The notes beneath the pieces are model-generated. The model searched no databases. It worked only from the letters and a program-made list of their open reading frames with translations, and had not been told where the DNA came from. This document shows, one piece after another, positions 15,324 through 25,859 of a stretch of DNA of 64,000 nt. Every line of letters starts with the position of its first letter. Within the stretch, counting starts at the first letter, position 1. Source of the stretch: Deltaproteobacteria bacterium Ga0077539 (GTDB lineage: Bacteria > Myxococcota_A > Polyangia > Polyangiales > Ga0077539); NCBI GenBank assembly GCA_001465015.1, contig LNEO01000150.1, positions 33,436 through 97,435 of the forward strand, in the 5' to 3' direction. The position numbers were made by a program, and so were the translations under genes.

Positions 15324-18032
15324 TCAGCGCTCGCGGCGCCGACGCGCGCGAACCGCGACGCTCGCCGACAACACCGCCAACCACACGATCGACGATCGAC
15401 CGCCCGTCGAACGGCCCGGCACAGCGCACCCGCACGCGCCTGCGCCGGACACCACGTTGCCGCCCGCATCCGCGACAGAAGCGTCCATCACGCCGCTGTC
15501 GGCTCGGCCGCTGTCCATCGCGCTCGTCGCGTCGTCGCCAGCGTCCGCGACGACCATCACGTCTTCGATCGGAGCGGCGTCGGAGCTCGCGTCGGGCATC
15601 ATCGCCGCGACGCACATCCCCGTGGACTCGTCGCACATCGGCGTAGCGCCGCTGCAGTTGCCGCTCGCGCTCATCGACGGCACGCGCGGGTCGGTGCGAG
15701 CTGCCCCTGCCTCGCGAGGATCGGAGTCCGGCGCGCAGTCGTTGTCGCTGTCGCGATCGAGAAAGTCCGGACCGTCCGTGGCGCGATCGCTGTTTGCGGG
15801 ATTCATCGCGTCCATTCCGCGTTCAACAGAGTCGAGAACGGAGTCTCCATCGCTGTCGGTGTCGCGATAGGAAGGCGTCCCGTCCATGTCGAAGTCATCG
15901 CCCATCGACGGGTCGAGCGTCCGTTCGATCGTCGTGGCGATGCCGTCACCGTCGTCGTCCTCGTCGAGAAAATCCGGCGTTCCGTCCATGTCTGTGTCGC
16001 GGTCCGAGCCCACACACGCAGCGCCACCGTCGCCTGCATCCGCGCCACCGTCGGCGCCCGCACATCCGCCGCGCTCGATCGCGTTGGAAACGCCGTCGCC
16101 ATCGCTGTCATCCGCTGGGTCGAGGAAGTCTGGACGCATGTCCATATCCCGATCCATCACGCCCTCGGCGCGATCGAGCAGACCATCGCCGTCGCTGTCC
16201 GTATCGAGGTGCGACGAAACACCGTCGCCGTCGAAGTCGTCACCCATGGACGTGTCGAGCGTGCGCTCTTCGCGCGTGAGAATGCCGTCGTCATCATCGT
16301 CCTCGTCGAGCGCGTCGATGAGCATGTCGCGATCGGAGTTTCGCGGGGCCATCGGATCGCCCACCTCCGCGCGGTCGTCGATCCCGTCGCCGTCGCTGTC
16401 GGCGCGCATCGGGTCCGTTCCGATCCTGCGCTCGGTGCTGTCCGACAGTCCGTCCATGTCTGCATCGCCGTCCGCGCACCGGCCCGTCATCGGGACGCAC
16501 GTGCGACGATCCATCGGACAGTCGGCGTCCGATCGGCACTCGACGCAGGCCCCCGCGCGAATGCCCGTCATGAGACACAAGGGCGTGCTCGGATAAGACG
16601 CGGCGCACTCCGTGTCGCTCGAGCACCCGACGCACGAGCGGCTGCGCGGCGAGCAAATCGGCGCGTCCGATGGACATTGCGCGGCGCGGGTGCACACGCA
16701 CAGGCCCACCGTGCGGTCGCAGGTCAACGAGCCCGTGCAGTTGGCGTCGGGCGCTCCGGGCATCGTCGCGGCCGTGCGCGCTGCGCCCACCTCGCGCGCA
16801 TCGGGCAGACAGTCGTTGTCGCTGTCGAGGTCGAGGTAATCCGGCGTCCCGTCCATGTCGGTGTCGACCGTGCAGTTGCCTTCGGTCGTGTCCGAATGGC
16901 CGTCCCGATCTGCGTCGCCAGCCATGTCGCGCGCGAGGGTCTGGATGACCAGCGAGCCCACCATCTGATCGTCTTGCGTCGCGCTCGAGCTGTACGCGAA
17001 GGTCAGCGAGGTCGCGCCGTCCGCGATGATCGGACGAAAGTCGTACAGCTCGTCGTCGCGCCGCCCCGCAGGGAGCATCGGCGCGCCGAGGACGTTGTCC
17101 CCCTCGAGGCCCACCGGAGCGCCCACCGCCAACGTCGAGGTCGCGTCCGATCCGCCGAACGAGCCCGTGGTCGTGAGCCCCGAAAAGATCCCCATCGCCG
17201 CGTTGGAGGGGGAGTCCGAGTCATCCGAGCCACCGGCGTTGCTCGTGACCAACATTCCGTTGACGCGCACGGGCTGGTCTTCTTCGTTGACGTTCCACTC
17301 GAAGTGAATGCCCAACGACGCGGCGAACGGCTCGGACCGCGGAGAGCTCGCGGGGCAGTTGTTGGCCACCGGAGCAGGCAACGGCAGCGGGATGGTCGTC
17401 ATGAACCCCGCGTTGGCGGCGCCCTGATACATCACGACGTTGCGCAGCGGAGCAGCGTCGTTTTCGTACTCGACCACCAGCGAGTGTCCGAGCACGAACG
17501 GGTAGTTCGGAAACATCGACGAGCGATCGCCGCGCTCTGCCACGGGAACATCCAACGGCCCGCCCGCGCTCCCTCCCGTCGCGAGGAGCGCACGCACGGC
17601 CATGGTGACATCGGTCGACCAGGTTCCCCAGAAGAAGCCGTACGTCGGGCTTCGCACGGAGAAGTCGGGCATCCCTTCGAGCGTGCGCGTCGTGGCGCTC
17701 GAGCCCGTACCGAGGATCACCACGCGCGGATTGCCCGCCGGTCCTGCGGGAACCATCGCCGTGCCCGCCATCGTCGCCGACACGAGCACCGCCCGCCGCA
17801 CACGCGAGCCCATCGGCAGCCGAAGATGAAACGTCCCGTTCGACAAGCTCGTCTCGGATCCAGCGACGCCCCACCCATCCACCGTCACGCCGCCGCGCAA
17901 CGTGTCGCTGATGGCGGTCACGAGCGTCTGCGCCGCCCCCTCGCGCGCGACGCTCGCGCACGTCACCGCGCAAACCAACGCGATCCCCAGTGAGTGACGG
18001 CGGCGCGTTGGCCGCGTGCTTCGACGATCCAT
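15324..18032 (-). CDS. TSP3-repeat surface protein with MYXO-CTERM-like tail
   Basis: The 902-residue exported protein has a signal peptide cleaved near residue 35 (GAAQT). A beta-rich N-terminal domain (about 36-370) is followed by many calcium-binding thrombospondin type 3 repeats of the form DxDxDGxxD (about 370-770). Cys-rich segments such as CSSDTECAAS and CRSDADCPMD are interspersed. An Asp/Ala/Ser linker precedes GACGCAVPG, a hydrophobic helix and RARRRRER, the layout of MYXO-CTERM sorting tails that are processed for surface display. AGGAG lies 6-7 bases before the ATG at 18032. It is divergent from the lipoprotein at 18317. Confidence 0.85.
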   Translation of the reverse strand: MDRRSTRPTRRRHSLGIALVCAVTCASVAREGAAQTLVTAISDTLRGGVTVDGWGVAGSETSLSNGTFHLRLPMGSRVRRAVLVSATMAGTAMVPAGPAGNPRVVILGTGSSATTRTLEGMPDFSVRSPTYGFFWGTWSTDVTMAVRALLATGGSAGGPLDVPVAERGDRSSMFPNYPFVLGHSLVVEYENDAAPLRNVVMYQGAANAGFMTTIPLPLPAPVANNCPASSPRSEPFAASLGIHFEWNVNEEDQPVRVNGMLVTSNAGGSDDSDSPSNAAMGIFSGLTTTGSFGGSDATSTLAVGAPVGLEGDNVLGAPMLPAGRRDDELYDFRPIIADGATSLTFAYSSSATQDDQMVGSLVIQTLARDMAGDADRDGHSDTTEGNCTVDTDMDGTPDYLDLDSDNDCLPDAREVGAARTAATMPGAPDANCTGSLTCDRTVGLCVCTRAAQCPSDAPICSPRSRSCVGCSSDTECAASYPSTPLCLMTGIRAGACVECRSDADCPMDRRTCVPMTGRCADGDADMDGLSDSTERRIGTDPMRADSDGDGIDDRAEVGDPMAPRNSDRDMLIDALDEDDDDDGILTREERTLDTSMGDDFDGDGVSSHLDTDSDGDGLLDRAEGVMDRDMDMRPDFLDPADDSDGDGVSNAIERGGCAGADGGADAGDGGAACVGSDRDTDMDGTPDFLDEDDDGDGIATTIERTLDPSMGDDFDMDGTPSYRDTDSDGDSVLDSVERGMDAMNPANSDRATDGPDFLDRDSDNDCAPDSDPREAGAARTDPRVPSMSASGNCSGATPMCDESTGMCVAAMMPDASSDAAPIEDVMVVADAGDDATSAMDSGRADSGVMDASVADAGGNVVSGAGACGCAVPGRSTGGRSSIVWLAVLSASVAVRARRRRER

Positions 18033-18316
18033 GATCTCTCCTCGCTTGCTAACACGATATCCGAAGCTCGCTCGACCGAGGCGACGCTGCCGTTGTGCAC
18101 CGAGAGGGACGCGGCCAACGCCTCCAGCGCGCTGTGGACTGAAGTCTTCACTGCGATCGAGCCCGAGGGGATCCCGCTGAGGACTGCACTCCGCAGTTTC
18201 GGGGATCGACCGTGGAAATCACTGGGGATTGCGGCGCTGCTCGCGACGAGTCGCGCTGGCATTGGCGCTGCAAAGACTCAGGGAGCGACGAGAGACGTCG
18301 CTTCGGAGGTGCTTCG

Positions 18317-19594
18317 ATGGCTCGGGTCTTCACAGTGTTGGGTTCGGTCTTCGCGTTGTCGCTCTGTGGAGCTTGTGCGCCTGGAGCCGCGATGCTCGAG
18401 GACGCACAGGCGCCCGACGCGGAGCGAGGAGACTCCGGCGTTCTGGCCGATCGCGCTGCGATGGGTCCGACCGAAGACAGCGGAACCGAGCAAGACGCCG
18501 CCTCCCTCGACAGCGGTGTGATGAGCAGGGCCGACGCCGCGCGCGACGGCCGAGTCGACCCGCGGCCCGACGCATCCAGTGTGGACAGCGGTCCCAGCGC
18601 CGATAGCGGCACCGGCGACGGCGGAGCGACCGCGCCCCGCGGCGCTCGCGTGGTGCGCGACGGGTGCACCGGAACCCCGGGGCCGCTCGCAGGAACAACG
18701 TGCCGCACCCTCGAAATCACCTGCGGCGGACTCGAGTCGCTGCAGGTCGAGCTGCTCATCGCGCAGCCGCCTTCGTCGATGGCCGCGCGCGGCGTGATTC
18801 TCTTCGGGAGCGGAGGGGCGGGCACAGGCCTTTGGTCCGGTCCCGACGCGGCCAACGGCGCGATGGACCGCCTCCGCAACGCGGGCTTCATCGTCATCGA
18901 GCGACGCTGGCTCAACGACCGAAACACTGGGTGGTTTCAGAGCACAGCGGGGCTCGGGGTCGCCGCAGCGGCGTGCCGACACGCGACGCTCTCGCGCTGG
19001 ATCGACAGCACCTATCGAAGCGGCACCATGGCGTTCTGCGCGACGGGCAACTCCGGCGGAAGCGCGGAGCTCGCCTGGTCGATCACACGTCAGGACACTG
19101 CGGACGTCATCGACTTCGCCGTTTCGACCTCGGGACCGCTTCACCGCGCAGACTACGGATGCGCGACCACGCCGCCGACCGCATGGACCACCGAGTGCGC
19201 TGCGCTGAAAGACCGCTACTGCGCGAGCTGCGCGTCCCGCACGTGCACGTTGCCCAACGGCGTGCGCTCGGTGATCGACAGCTCGTACGGGATGCAGACG
19301 ACCTGCTCGGGTCGCACCACGCCGTTCGACGGCGATCGCATGCTCGCCGACAGCCCTGCGGCCAGGACGGCCCGCTTGAACCTCCCGCACACGCGCGTCG
19401 CCTTCTTGATCGGAGCGCTCGACGGCGGCCCCTATCTCCCGCTCGCCGCAGGCCTCTACGAAGCGATGCGCGCCGCGGGCACCAACACGACGTTCTCTGT
19501 GCTGTCAGGGGTCGACCACGAGCTGCAGAGCTTCACCGATGGCGCGCGCCGCATCGAGACCGAGATGCTCATGAACTGCGTCCGCCGCCGCTGA
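18317..19594 (+). CDS. Lipoprotein with alpha/beta-hydrolase-like GxSxG motif
   Basis: The 425-residue protein begins at the ATG at 18317, with a strong GGAGGT site 6 bases upstream. The signal peptide ends CGAC (Cys20). Residues about 21-115 are an Asp/Ser/Gly-rich linker typical of myxobacterial surface lipoproteins. The catalytic-looking domain carries VILFGSGGAG (oxyanion region) and GNSGGSAEL, a GxSxG nucleophile elbow; a late VDHELQ may supply the His. Several Cys pairs suggest disulphides. It is probably an outer-membrane-attached hydrolase of unknown substrate. Confidence 0.8.
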   Translation: MARVFTVLGSVFALSLCGACAPGAAMLEDAQAPDAERGDSGVLADRAAMGPTEDSGTEQDAASLDSGVMSRADAARDGRVDPRPDASSVDSGPSADSGTGDGGATAPRGARVVRDGCTGTPGPLAGTTCRTLEITCGGLESLQVELLIAQPPSSMAARGVILFGSGGAGTGLWSGPDAANGAMDRLRNAGFIVIERRWLNDRNTGWFQSTAGLGVAAAACRHATLSRWIDSTYRSGTMAFCATGNSGGSAELAWSITRQDTADVIDFAVSTSGPLHRADYGCATTPPTAWTTECAALKDRYCASCASRTCTLPNGVRSVIDSSYGMQTTCSGRTTPFDGDRMLADSPAARTARLNLPHTRVAFLIGALDGGPYLPLAAGLYEAMRAAGTNTTFSVLSGVDHELQSFTDGARRIETEMLMNCVRRR

Positions 19595-19603
19595 GCAGCA
19601 GAG

Positions 19604-20329
19604 TCACATCGTCATCGTCAAGCAGCCCGTCGTGGGGTCGACGGGCAAGGCGACGTTGCTCGTAAACGAGGCGTTGTTGACGGTCTCCGGCGAAACGCAG
19701 CGGATCTCCGTGGCCTGATCGTCGGTCTCGCAGGATCGGTCGGAGCGCGCGCACACCACGATGGCGTTCGATCCTTCGCCGGCGCAAACGCAAGACTCGA
19801 GTCCGCTGTCGGCCCCGCAGCCCTGGCCGGCGTCGACGGAGAAGCACCCCGTGCGAGCCAGCGCGGCGATTCGCTCGCGGGACGCCCCTCCGTCCGCGAA
19901 CTCCGGCGGGCGACCGTCTGGCTGGCACGCGCCGCCGAAGCGAGCGCGCACTTCTTTTCTCTCGCCGCGCGCGATGCTCACGTCGCGAATCTTGACGACG
20001 AGATATCGAACAACACCAGAAATCAACTGCCCCCCGCGCACACGCACGCGAAAGGCCGTCGGACTCGTCGGCGCGTTGCGCAGTCGAACCGCGATGCAGT
20101 GCTGGTTCACGTTGACGGCCAGGGGGAACACACCGGAGGCCAACACCACGTCGTCTCGATCCGCGCGGGTCACCTCGACCGCGAAGCGGTATGGCGTCGT
20201 GGTCTCTGAATTCACTGGCGGATGCTCGATGCGCACCACGAGCAACGACTCTGGAAGCACCGTGCAGCCATGGGCAGCGCACGCCGCCAACATCGCTGCC
20301 GCGCGAAGCCAGCGCACGCTACCGAGCAA
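19604..20329 (-). CDS. Hypothetical lipoprotein of the kinase cluster
   Basis: The 241-residue protein starts at a TTG at 20329, chosen because GGAGGT lies 5 bases upstream inside the end of the PEGA-protein gene; a GTG at 20317 is an alternative. The signal peptide contains the lipobox LAAC (Cys17). The rest is a beta-rich domain (about 25-130) followed by a Cys-rich tail with CVCAGEGSN. It overlaps the upstream PEGA gene by 11 bases, so the kinase, PEGA protein and this lipoprotein form one transcript and probably one envelope signalling unit. The family is not recognised. Confidence 0.75.
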   Translation of the reverse strand: MLGSVRWLRAAAMLAACAAHGCTVLPESLLVVRIEHPPVNSETTTPYRFAVEVTRADRDDVVLASGVFPLAVNVNQHCIAVRLRNAPTSPTAFRVRVRGGQLISGVVRYLVVKIRDVSIARGERKEVRARFGGACQPDGRPPEFADGGASRERIAALARTGCFSVDAGQGCGADSGLESCVCAGEGSNAIVVCARSDRSCETDDQATEIRCVSPETVNNASFTSNVALPVDPTTGCLTMTM

Positions 20330-21227
20330 GATCGACCTCCAACACACGGCCCATCGTCCCGTCGTACTCGCGTCGTCCCAACACGACGCCGAGCGTCGTT
20401 CCGACGGCGACGGCGACCGCTCCTCCCACAACGTAGGGCCACCACACGATGGGCGGGCGCGGGCGCGGGAGCAGCTCGATACGCACCGAGGTGAGCTCGT
20501 CGTCGCGCACCTCGGCGCGGGCCGTCCTCGCGAGGTGCTGCGCGTCGGTCACTTCGAGCACCGCCGCGCCAGGGGCGAGCTCGACGTCGATCGCACCGCG
20601 TCCCCTCACCACGCCGTTGACGCGAATGGTCGCGGACGAGACGTTGCTCGAGATGCGCAGACGTCCCGCAGGCGGAGCAGAGCGCTCGAGCACGATCGTC
20701 TCGGTGAGGCGCTCGCCGCGCGCGAGGTTGAGCTCGAGCACGCGCTCACGAAACCGCTGCCGCTGAACCACCACTCGATGCGCGCCGGGGTCGACCTCGA
20801 TCGGATGGCTCGGGTCCACAGGGGCGCCGTCGAGCAGCACTTGCGCGCCGCTCGTGGCGACCGTCAGGCTGATCGTCGCCAGCGCGCTCTGCGCGTCGCG
20901 AACGATCGATTCCATTTCTGCGCGCCCCTCGGCGGACACACGCTCGCCTGCCACCTGAAAGAAGCGCGTCGCCACCGCGCGCACCGAACGATACCGCCCT
21001 ACGGCGACGTAGCTGCGCGCGAGCGCGTAGTACACGATGGGCACAGGGCATCGATCGCCGAGCGGCTCGAGCGTCGCGACGACCTCCGCCCAACGCTCGG
21101 CGTCTCGCGCGGCGACCGCGCGCGAAAGCGCCTCGCCGCACAGGGGATCCGGCGCCGACTGCGCGTGTGCGCCTGCGGGCCACGCGGCAAACGCAGCGGC
21201 GAAACACAGGCGACGCGCACGACTCAC
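20319..21227 (-). CDS. Exported PEGA-domain protein
   Basis: The 302-residue protein starts at the GTG at 21227, whose GTGA overlaps the kinase stop. A signal peptide ends near AGAHAQS (about residue 24). Residues about 30-130 look like a TPR-type helical region. Two PEGA-like beta domains follow: VLLDGAPVD with PGAHRVVVQ, and IRVNGVVRGRG with LAPGAAVLEV. A hydrophobic segment WWPYVVGGAVAVAVGTTLGV near the C-terminus anchors it in a membrane. PEGA proteins with this arrangement commonly accompany Ser/Thr kinases in myxobacteria. Confidence 0.83.
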   Translation of the reverse strand: MSRARRLCFAAAFAAWPAGAHAQSAPDPLCGEALSRAVAARDAERWAEVVATLEPLGDRCPVPIVYYALARSYVAVGRYRSVRAVATRFFQVAGERVSAEGRAEMESIVRDAQSALATISLTVATSGAQVLLDGAPVDPSHPIEVDPGAHRVVVQRQRFRERVLELNLARGERLTETIVLERSAPPAGRLRISSNVSSATIRVNGVVRGRGAIDVELAPGAAVLEVTDAQHLARTARAEVRDDELTSVRIELLPRPRPPIVWWPYVVGGAVAVAVGTTLGVVLGRREYDGTMGRVLEVDLAR

Positions 21228-22876
21228 GGAACGCAGTCTACCGTCCATTGGTCCCGACAGCGCGGAGGATTTCGTGCGGGAGTCGCGCCCGCCCCGACGG
21301 GCGAGGATGGTTGACGCCCCGCGTCGCGCCGCGGTCGAACGACGTGCGAAGCCCCGCCGCTCCCGTGACTCGACGCTGGCGCATCGGAGCTTTGCGCGTG
21401 GAGCGACGAAGCTCCGCGAGACTCGACATCGTCGCTCGAAACATCGCTCGAAACATCGCTCGAAACATCGCTCGAGGCGTCCCCAACAGCGCTCGGCTCG
21501 GTCGTCGGCTCGGCGATCGAGCCAGAGGAAGCCGAGGCGTCGACCACCGCGACGTGCGCGGCGCTGTTGTGACGGCGGGATCCAGCGAAGCCGACCAATC
21601 CCACCGCGCTGAGCAACGACAGGGCGCCCACGACAATCACCCCAGCGCGCACGAGTGAAGTTCGGCGCTGCGCTGTGTGCACGATCGCGTCCGCCGATGT
21701 CGGCAGCGAGGCGCCCGCGTCGGTCGCGGTTGCCTCTGCGCTCGGAGCAGAAACGAGGCTCTGGGTGCCGGGCTCTGAATCGTTCTTGGCGATTCTGTGA
21801 GCGTCTCGCACGGTCTCGGGCTCTGCCGGCGGAGGCTCGGGCTCGAGATCGGCGCGCCTCGCCGCGTCGTCGAGGGGCGCGCTCGTCGCGGACACGAGCG
21901 CGTCGCGCCACGAGCGCCGCTCGACCAGCGCGGCGGCGAGAAAGTCGCTCACCTCGGCGGGTCCCACGAAGACGCCCGTCGACGCGATAAACGCCTCGAG
22001 CGAGCGCGCAAGCTCTTCAGCGGTCGCGAACCGGTCGCTCGCCGCGGGCGCGAGGGCCTTCATCACGATTCGCTCGAGCTCTACAGGGTAGCCGTCGACG
22101 AGCGACGAGGGCGCAGGCGCGCCCGCGAGGACCGCGGCGATCGTGGCGGCCTCGCTGTCTGCCTTGAAGAGTCGACGGCGCATCGAGCACTCCCAGAGCA
22201 CGACGCCGAGCGCGAACACGTCGACGCGCCGGTCGATCGGCTCGCGGCGAAACTGCTCGGGAGCCATGTACGCGATCTTGCCCTTGAGCGCGGCGTTGGT
22301 CGTGCGCTCTGACAGTCGCTCGGTCCACTGCGCGATGCCGAAGTCGAGGACCTTCGTGAAGCCGTCGTACAGGACGTAGACGTTTTGCGGGGACACGTCG
22401 CGGTGGATCACGTTGACTCGTCGCCCATCGGCGCCCACGAGCTCGTGCGCCGCGTGAAGGCCGCGCGCCGCGTCGGCGACGATCCTCGCGCCGATCGCAT
22501 AGGGCAGCCCGCCCAGCGAAGCGATCGCAGACAGCACGGTGCTCAGCGGCTCGCCGTGCAGGTACTCCATCACGATGTACGACGTGCCTCGCTCGGAGCC
22601 GTAGTCGGTCACGCGACACACGTTGGGGTGATCGATGCGCGCCGCGAGCCTCGCCTCGTCGAGAAACATCGTGACGAACGTCGGATCGGACGCGACGTGC
22701 TCGTGCGCGGTCTTCACGGCGACCCATCGCTCGAAGCCGCCCTCGGCGTGCTGTCGCGCGAGGTACACCGCGCCCATTCCACCCGCGGCCAATCGGTAGC
22801 GAAGCTCGTAGCGCCCGAGAGAGCGTCGCTCGACCGATGCGTGCAAGCGAGAGAGTGCTTCGTGAAGTGCGACCAC
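21224..22876 (-). CDS. Transmembrane serine/threonine protein kinase
   Basis: The 550-residue Hanks-type kinase has all the core motifs: glycine loop AAGGMGAVY (31-38), Lys55 in VAVK, HRDVSPQN (158-165), DFG (178-180) and APE (205-207). The kinase domain ends near 290. A low-complexity acidic linker precedes a single membrane span (about 405-428), so the kinase is cytoplasmic and a Ser/Asp-rich tail is outside. The tail contains SSDV repeats encoded by a 12-bp DNA repeat. The start is a GTG at 22876, 18 bases from the divergent sigma54 activator. It heads the kinase-PEGA-lipoprotein operon. Confidence 0.93.
   Translation of the reverse strand: MVALHEALSRLHASVERRSLGRYELRYRLAAGGMGAVYLARQHAEGGFERWVAVKTAHEHVASDPTFVTMFLDEARLAARIDHPNVCRVTDYGSERGTSYIVMEYLHGEPLSTVLSAIASLGGLPYAIGARIVADAARGLHAAHELVGADGRRVNVIHRDVSPQNVYVLYDGFTKVLDFGIAQWTERLSERTTNAALKGKIAYMAPEQFRREPIDRRVDVFALGVVLWECSMRRRLFKADSEAATIAAVLAGAPAPSSLVDGYPVELERIVMKALAPAASDRFATAEELARSLEAFIASTGVFVGPAEVSDFLAAALVERRSWRDALVSATSAPLDDAARRADLEPEPPPAEPETVRDAHRIAKNDSEPGTQSLVSAPSAEATATDAGASLPTSADAIVHTAQRRTSLVRAGVIVVGALSLLSAVGLVGFAGSRRHNSAAHVAVVDASASSGSIAEPTTEPSAVGDASSDVSSDVSSDVSSDDVESRGASSLHAQSSDAPASSHGSGGASHVVRPRRDAGRQPSSPVGAGATPARNPPRCRDQWTVDCVP
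21427..21475. repeat. 12-bp in-frame tandem repeat in kinase tail
   Basis: Three near-perfect copies of ACATCGCTCGAA begin at 21441, 21453 and 21465, preceded by a degenerate unit at 21427-21440. The period is a multiple of three and encodes repeated SSDV in the extracellular tail of the kinase, so copy number can change without a frameshift. Confidence 0.85.
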
Positions 22877-22894
22877 TGTCGACTGAAGGAATCA

Positions 22895-24241
<1,347 letters not shown>

Positions 24242-24309
24242 TCGACAGCGGTTGGTCTCGCCCCGACTCCAACGCTCAGCATTGGTCTATTCTGGATTGG
24301 GTCGCCCGG

Positions 24310-25719
24310 TCACTTCACCTCGACCGCGATCTTCCCTTTGTGAAGCCGCACTTCGAGCGCGTCGCCCGTTTGCACCTGCGCGCTGTCCACGACGGCCTTG
24401 CCCTCTTTGAGCGCCACTGCGTAGCCGCGGCTCAAGATCGCCAACGGGCTCAGCGCGTGCAGCTTTCCCGCGAGCTGCGCGAGGGCGTCTCGCTGCGACT
24501 CGATCGATCGCTGCGCGGCGGGGCGCAGCTCCTCCGTTCGCTCGCGCAGTTGCCGCGATTTATCGAGCATCACCCGCTGCATCGCCGGGCGCAGCCTCGC
24601 TTCGAGCGAGCTCATCGTGGCGCGGTCGCGCGCGAGTCGCGATCGCGGATGCGCCCCTTGCAGGCGTTGCTCGGCGCGCCCGAAGACCATCTTCGCTTTG
24701 CGCACACGGCCGCGCAGCAAGGTCGCCATGCGCGCAACGGACTCGTCGATCCACTGTCGCGTAGGCTCGGTGAGCTTGCGCGGGTCGCCGAGCCGCTTCT
24801 CCATGCGCCCGAGAAAGACGCGACGACGATTGACCATCGCGTGCGTGGCCTTTGCGGCTCGCTTGCTCAGCGTCGAGAGCTCGTCGCGCACGACCCGCAG
24901 CTCGGGCACCGCCATCTCTGCGGCATTGGAGGGCGTCGCCGCGCGGACGTCCGCCACGAGGTCGGCGACCGTATGGTCCACCTCGTGTCCCACCGCAGAA
25001 ATCACTGGGACTCTCGAGTTCGCGATCGCACGGGCCACCCGCTCGTCGTTGAACGCCGCCAGGTCTTCGCTCGACCCTCCCCCGCGTCCGACGATCACCA
25101 CGTCCACCATGGGGAGCGTCTGGATGCGCTCGATGGCGGCGACGATCTGCGCGGGGGCGTCCGTGCCTTGCACGAGCGTGTTGGCGATCACGACGCGCGT
25201 CGGCCACCGCCGAGAGAGCACCCTGCAAATGTCGGCGAACGCCGCGCCGGTCCTCGCGGTGACGACCCCCACAACCCGTGGAAATTTCGGGAGTCTTCGC
25301 TTTCGCTCGAGCGCGAAGAGCCCCTCCGCGGCGAGCTTCTTCTTCAGCGCTTCGAGCGCCGCTGCGGCGCTTCCGGCGCCAGAGATCATCGCGGTCTCGA
25401 CGATGAACTGAAACGACCCGCGCGGCGCGTAGAGCGACGCCCTGCCGCGCACGACGACCTGCATCCCTTCGCGCAGATCCAGGCGCGCCTTGGCGAGCGC
25501 CCCCTTGAAGAAGCAGCACGAGACCCGCGCGTCTTGCTCTGGATCCTTGAGGTCGAAGTACGCGTGCCCCATGGACGAGACCTTGAGCTGCGCGATCTCG
25601 CCCTCGACCCACACCTGGGGAAATCTCTCTTCGATCGTCCCCTTCACCTGCCGATTGAACTCGGCCACGGTGAGCGCTTTGGGGCGCACAGGAAGCACTC
25701 GAACGCCCGGCTCGTTCAT
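24310..25719 (-). CDS. xseA: Exodeoxyribonuclease VII large subunit
   Basis: XseA, with several XseB chains, degrades single-stranded DNA to oligonucleotides. The N-terminal OB-fold is seen in LTVAEFNRQVKG and QVWVEGEIAQLKVSSMGHAYFDLKD. The catalytic domain has VTARTGAAFADI, VIVGRGGGSSEDL and SAVGHEVDHT. A long coiled coil follows and the protein ends ILSRGYAVALKEGK, as in the family. I chose the ATG at 25719, giving 469 residues and a 140-base divergent gap; the frame is open to a GTG at 25809, which would add 30 residues. No xseB is in the window. Confidence 0.93.
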   Translation of the reverse strand: MNEPGVRVLPVRPKALTVAEFNRQVKGTIEERFPQVWVEGEIAQLKVSSMGHAYFDLKDPEQDARVSCCFFKGALAKARLDLREGMQVVVRGRASLYAPRGSFQFIVETAMISGAGSAAAALEALKKKLAAEGLFALERKRRLPKFPRVVGVVTARTGAAFADICRVLSRRWPTRVVIANTLVQGTDAPAQIVAAIERIQTLPMVDVVIVGRGGGSSEDLAAFNDERVARAIANSRVPVISAVGHEVDHTVADLVADVRAATPSNAAEMAVPELRVVRDELSTLSKRAAKATHAMVNRRRVFLGRMEKRLGDPRKLTEPTRQWIDESVARMATLLRGRVRKAKMVFGRAEQRLQGAHPRSRLARDRATMSSLEARLRPAMQRVMLDKSRQLRERTEELRPAAQRSIESQRDALAQLAGKLHALSPLAILSRGYAVALKEGKAVVDSAQVQTGDALEVRLHKGKIAVEVK

Positions 25720-25859
25720 CACCGACGGGTCATACCGCACCGCGGCGAGACGCGCCCATTTTCGCCAATCGTCGGCGCGAGGGTGACGAAACAACGGTCG
25801 TCGGCTCACTAGGCGGTTGACGGTGGGCCCCGTACGCGGGAGATACCGAGACGGAACCG

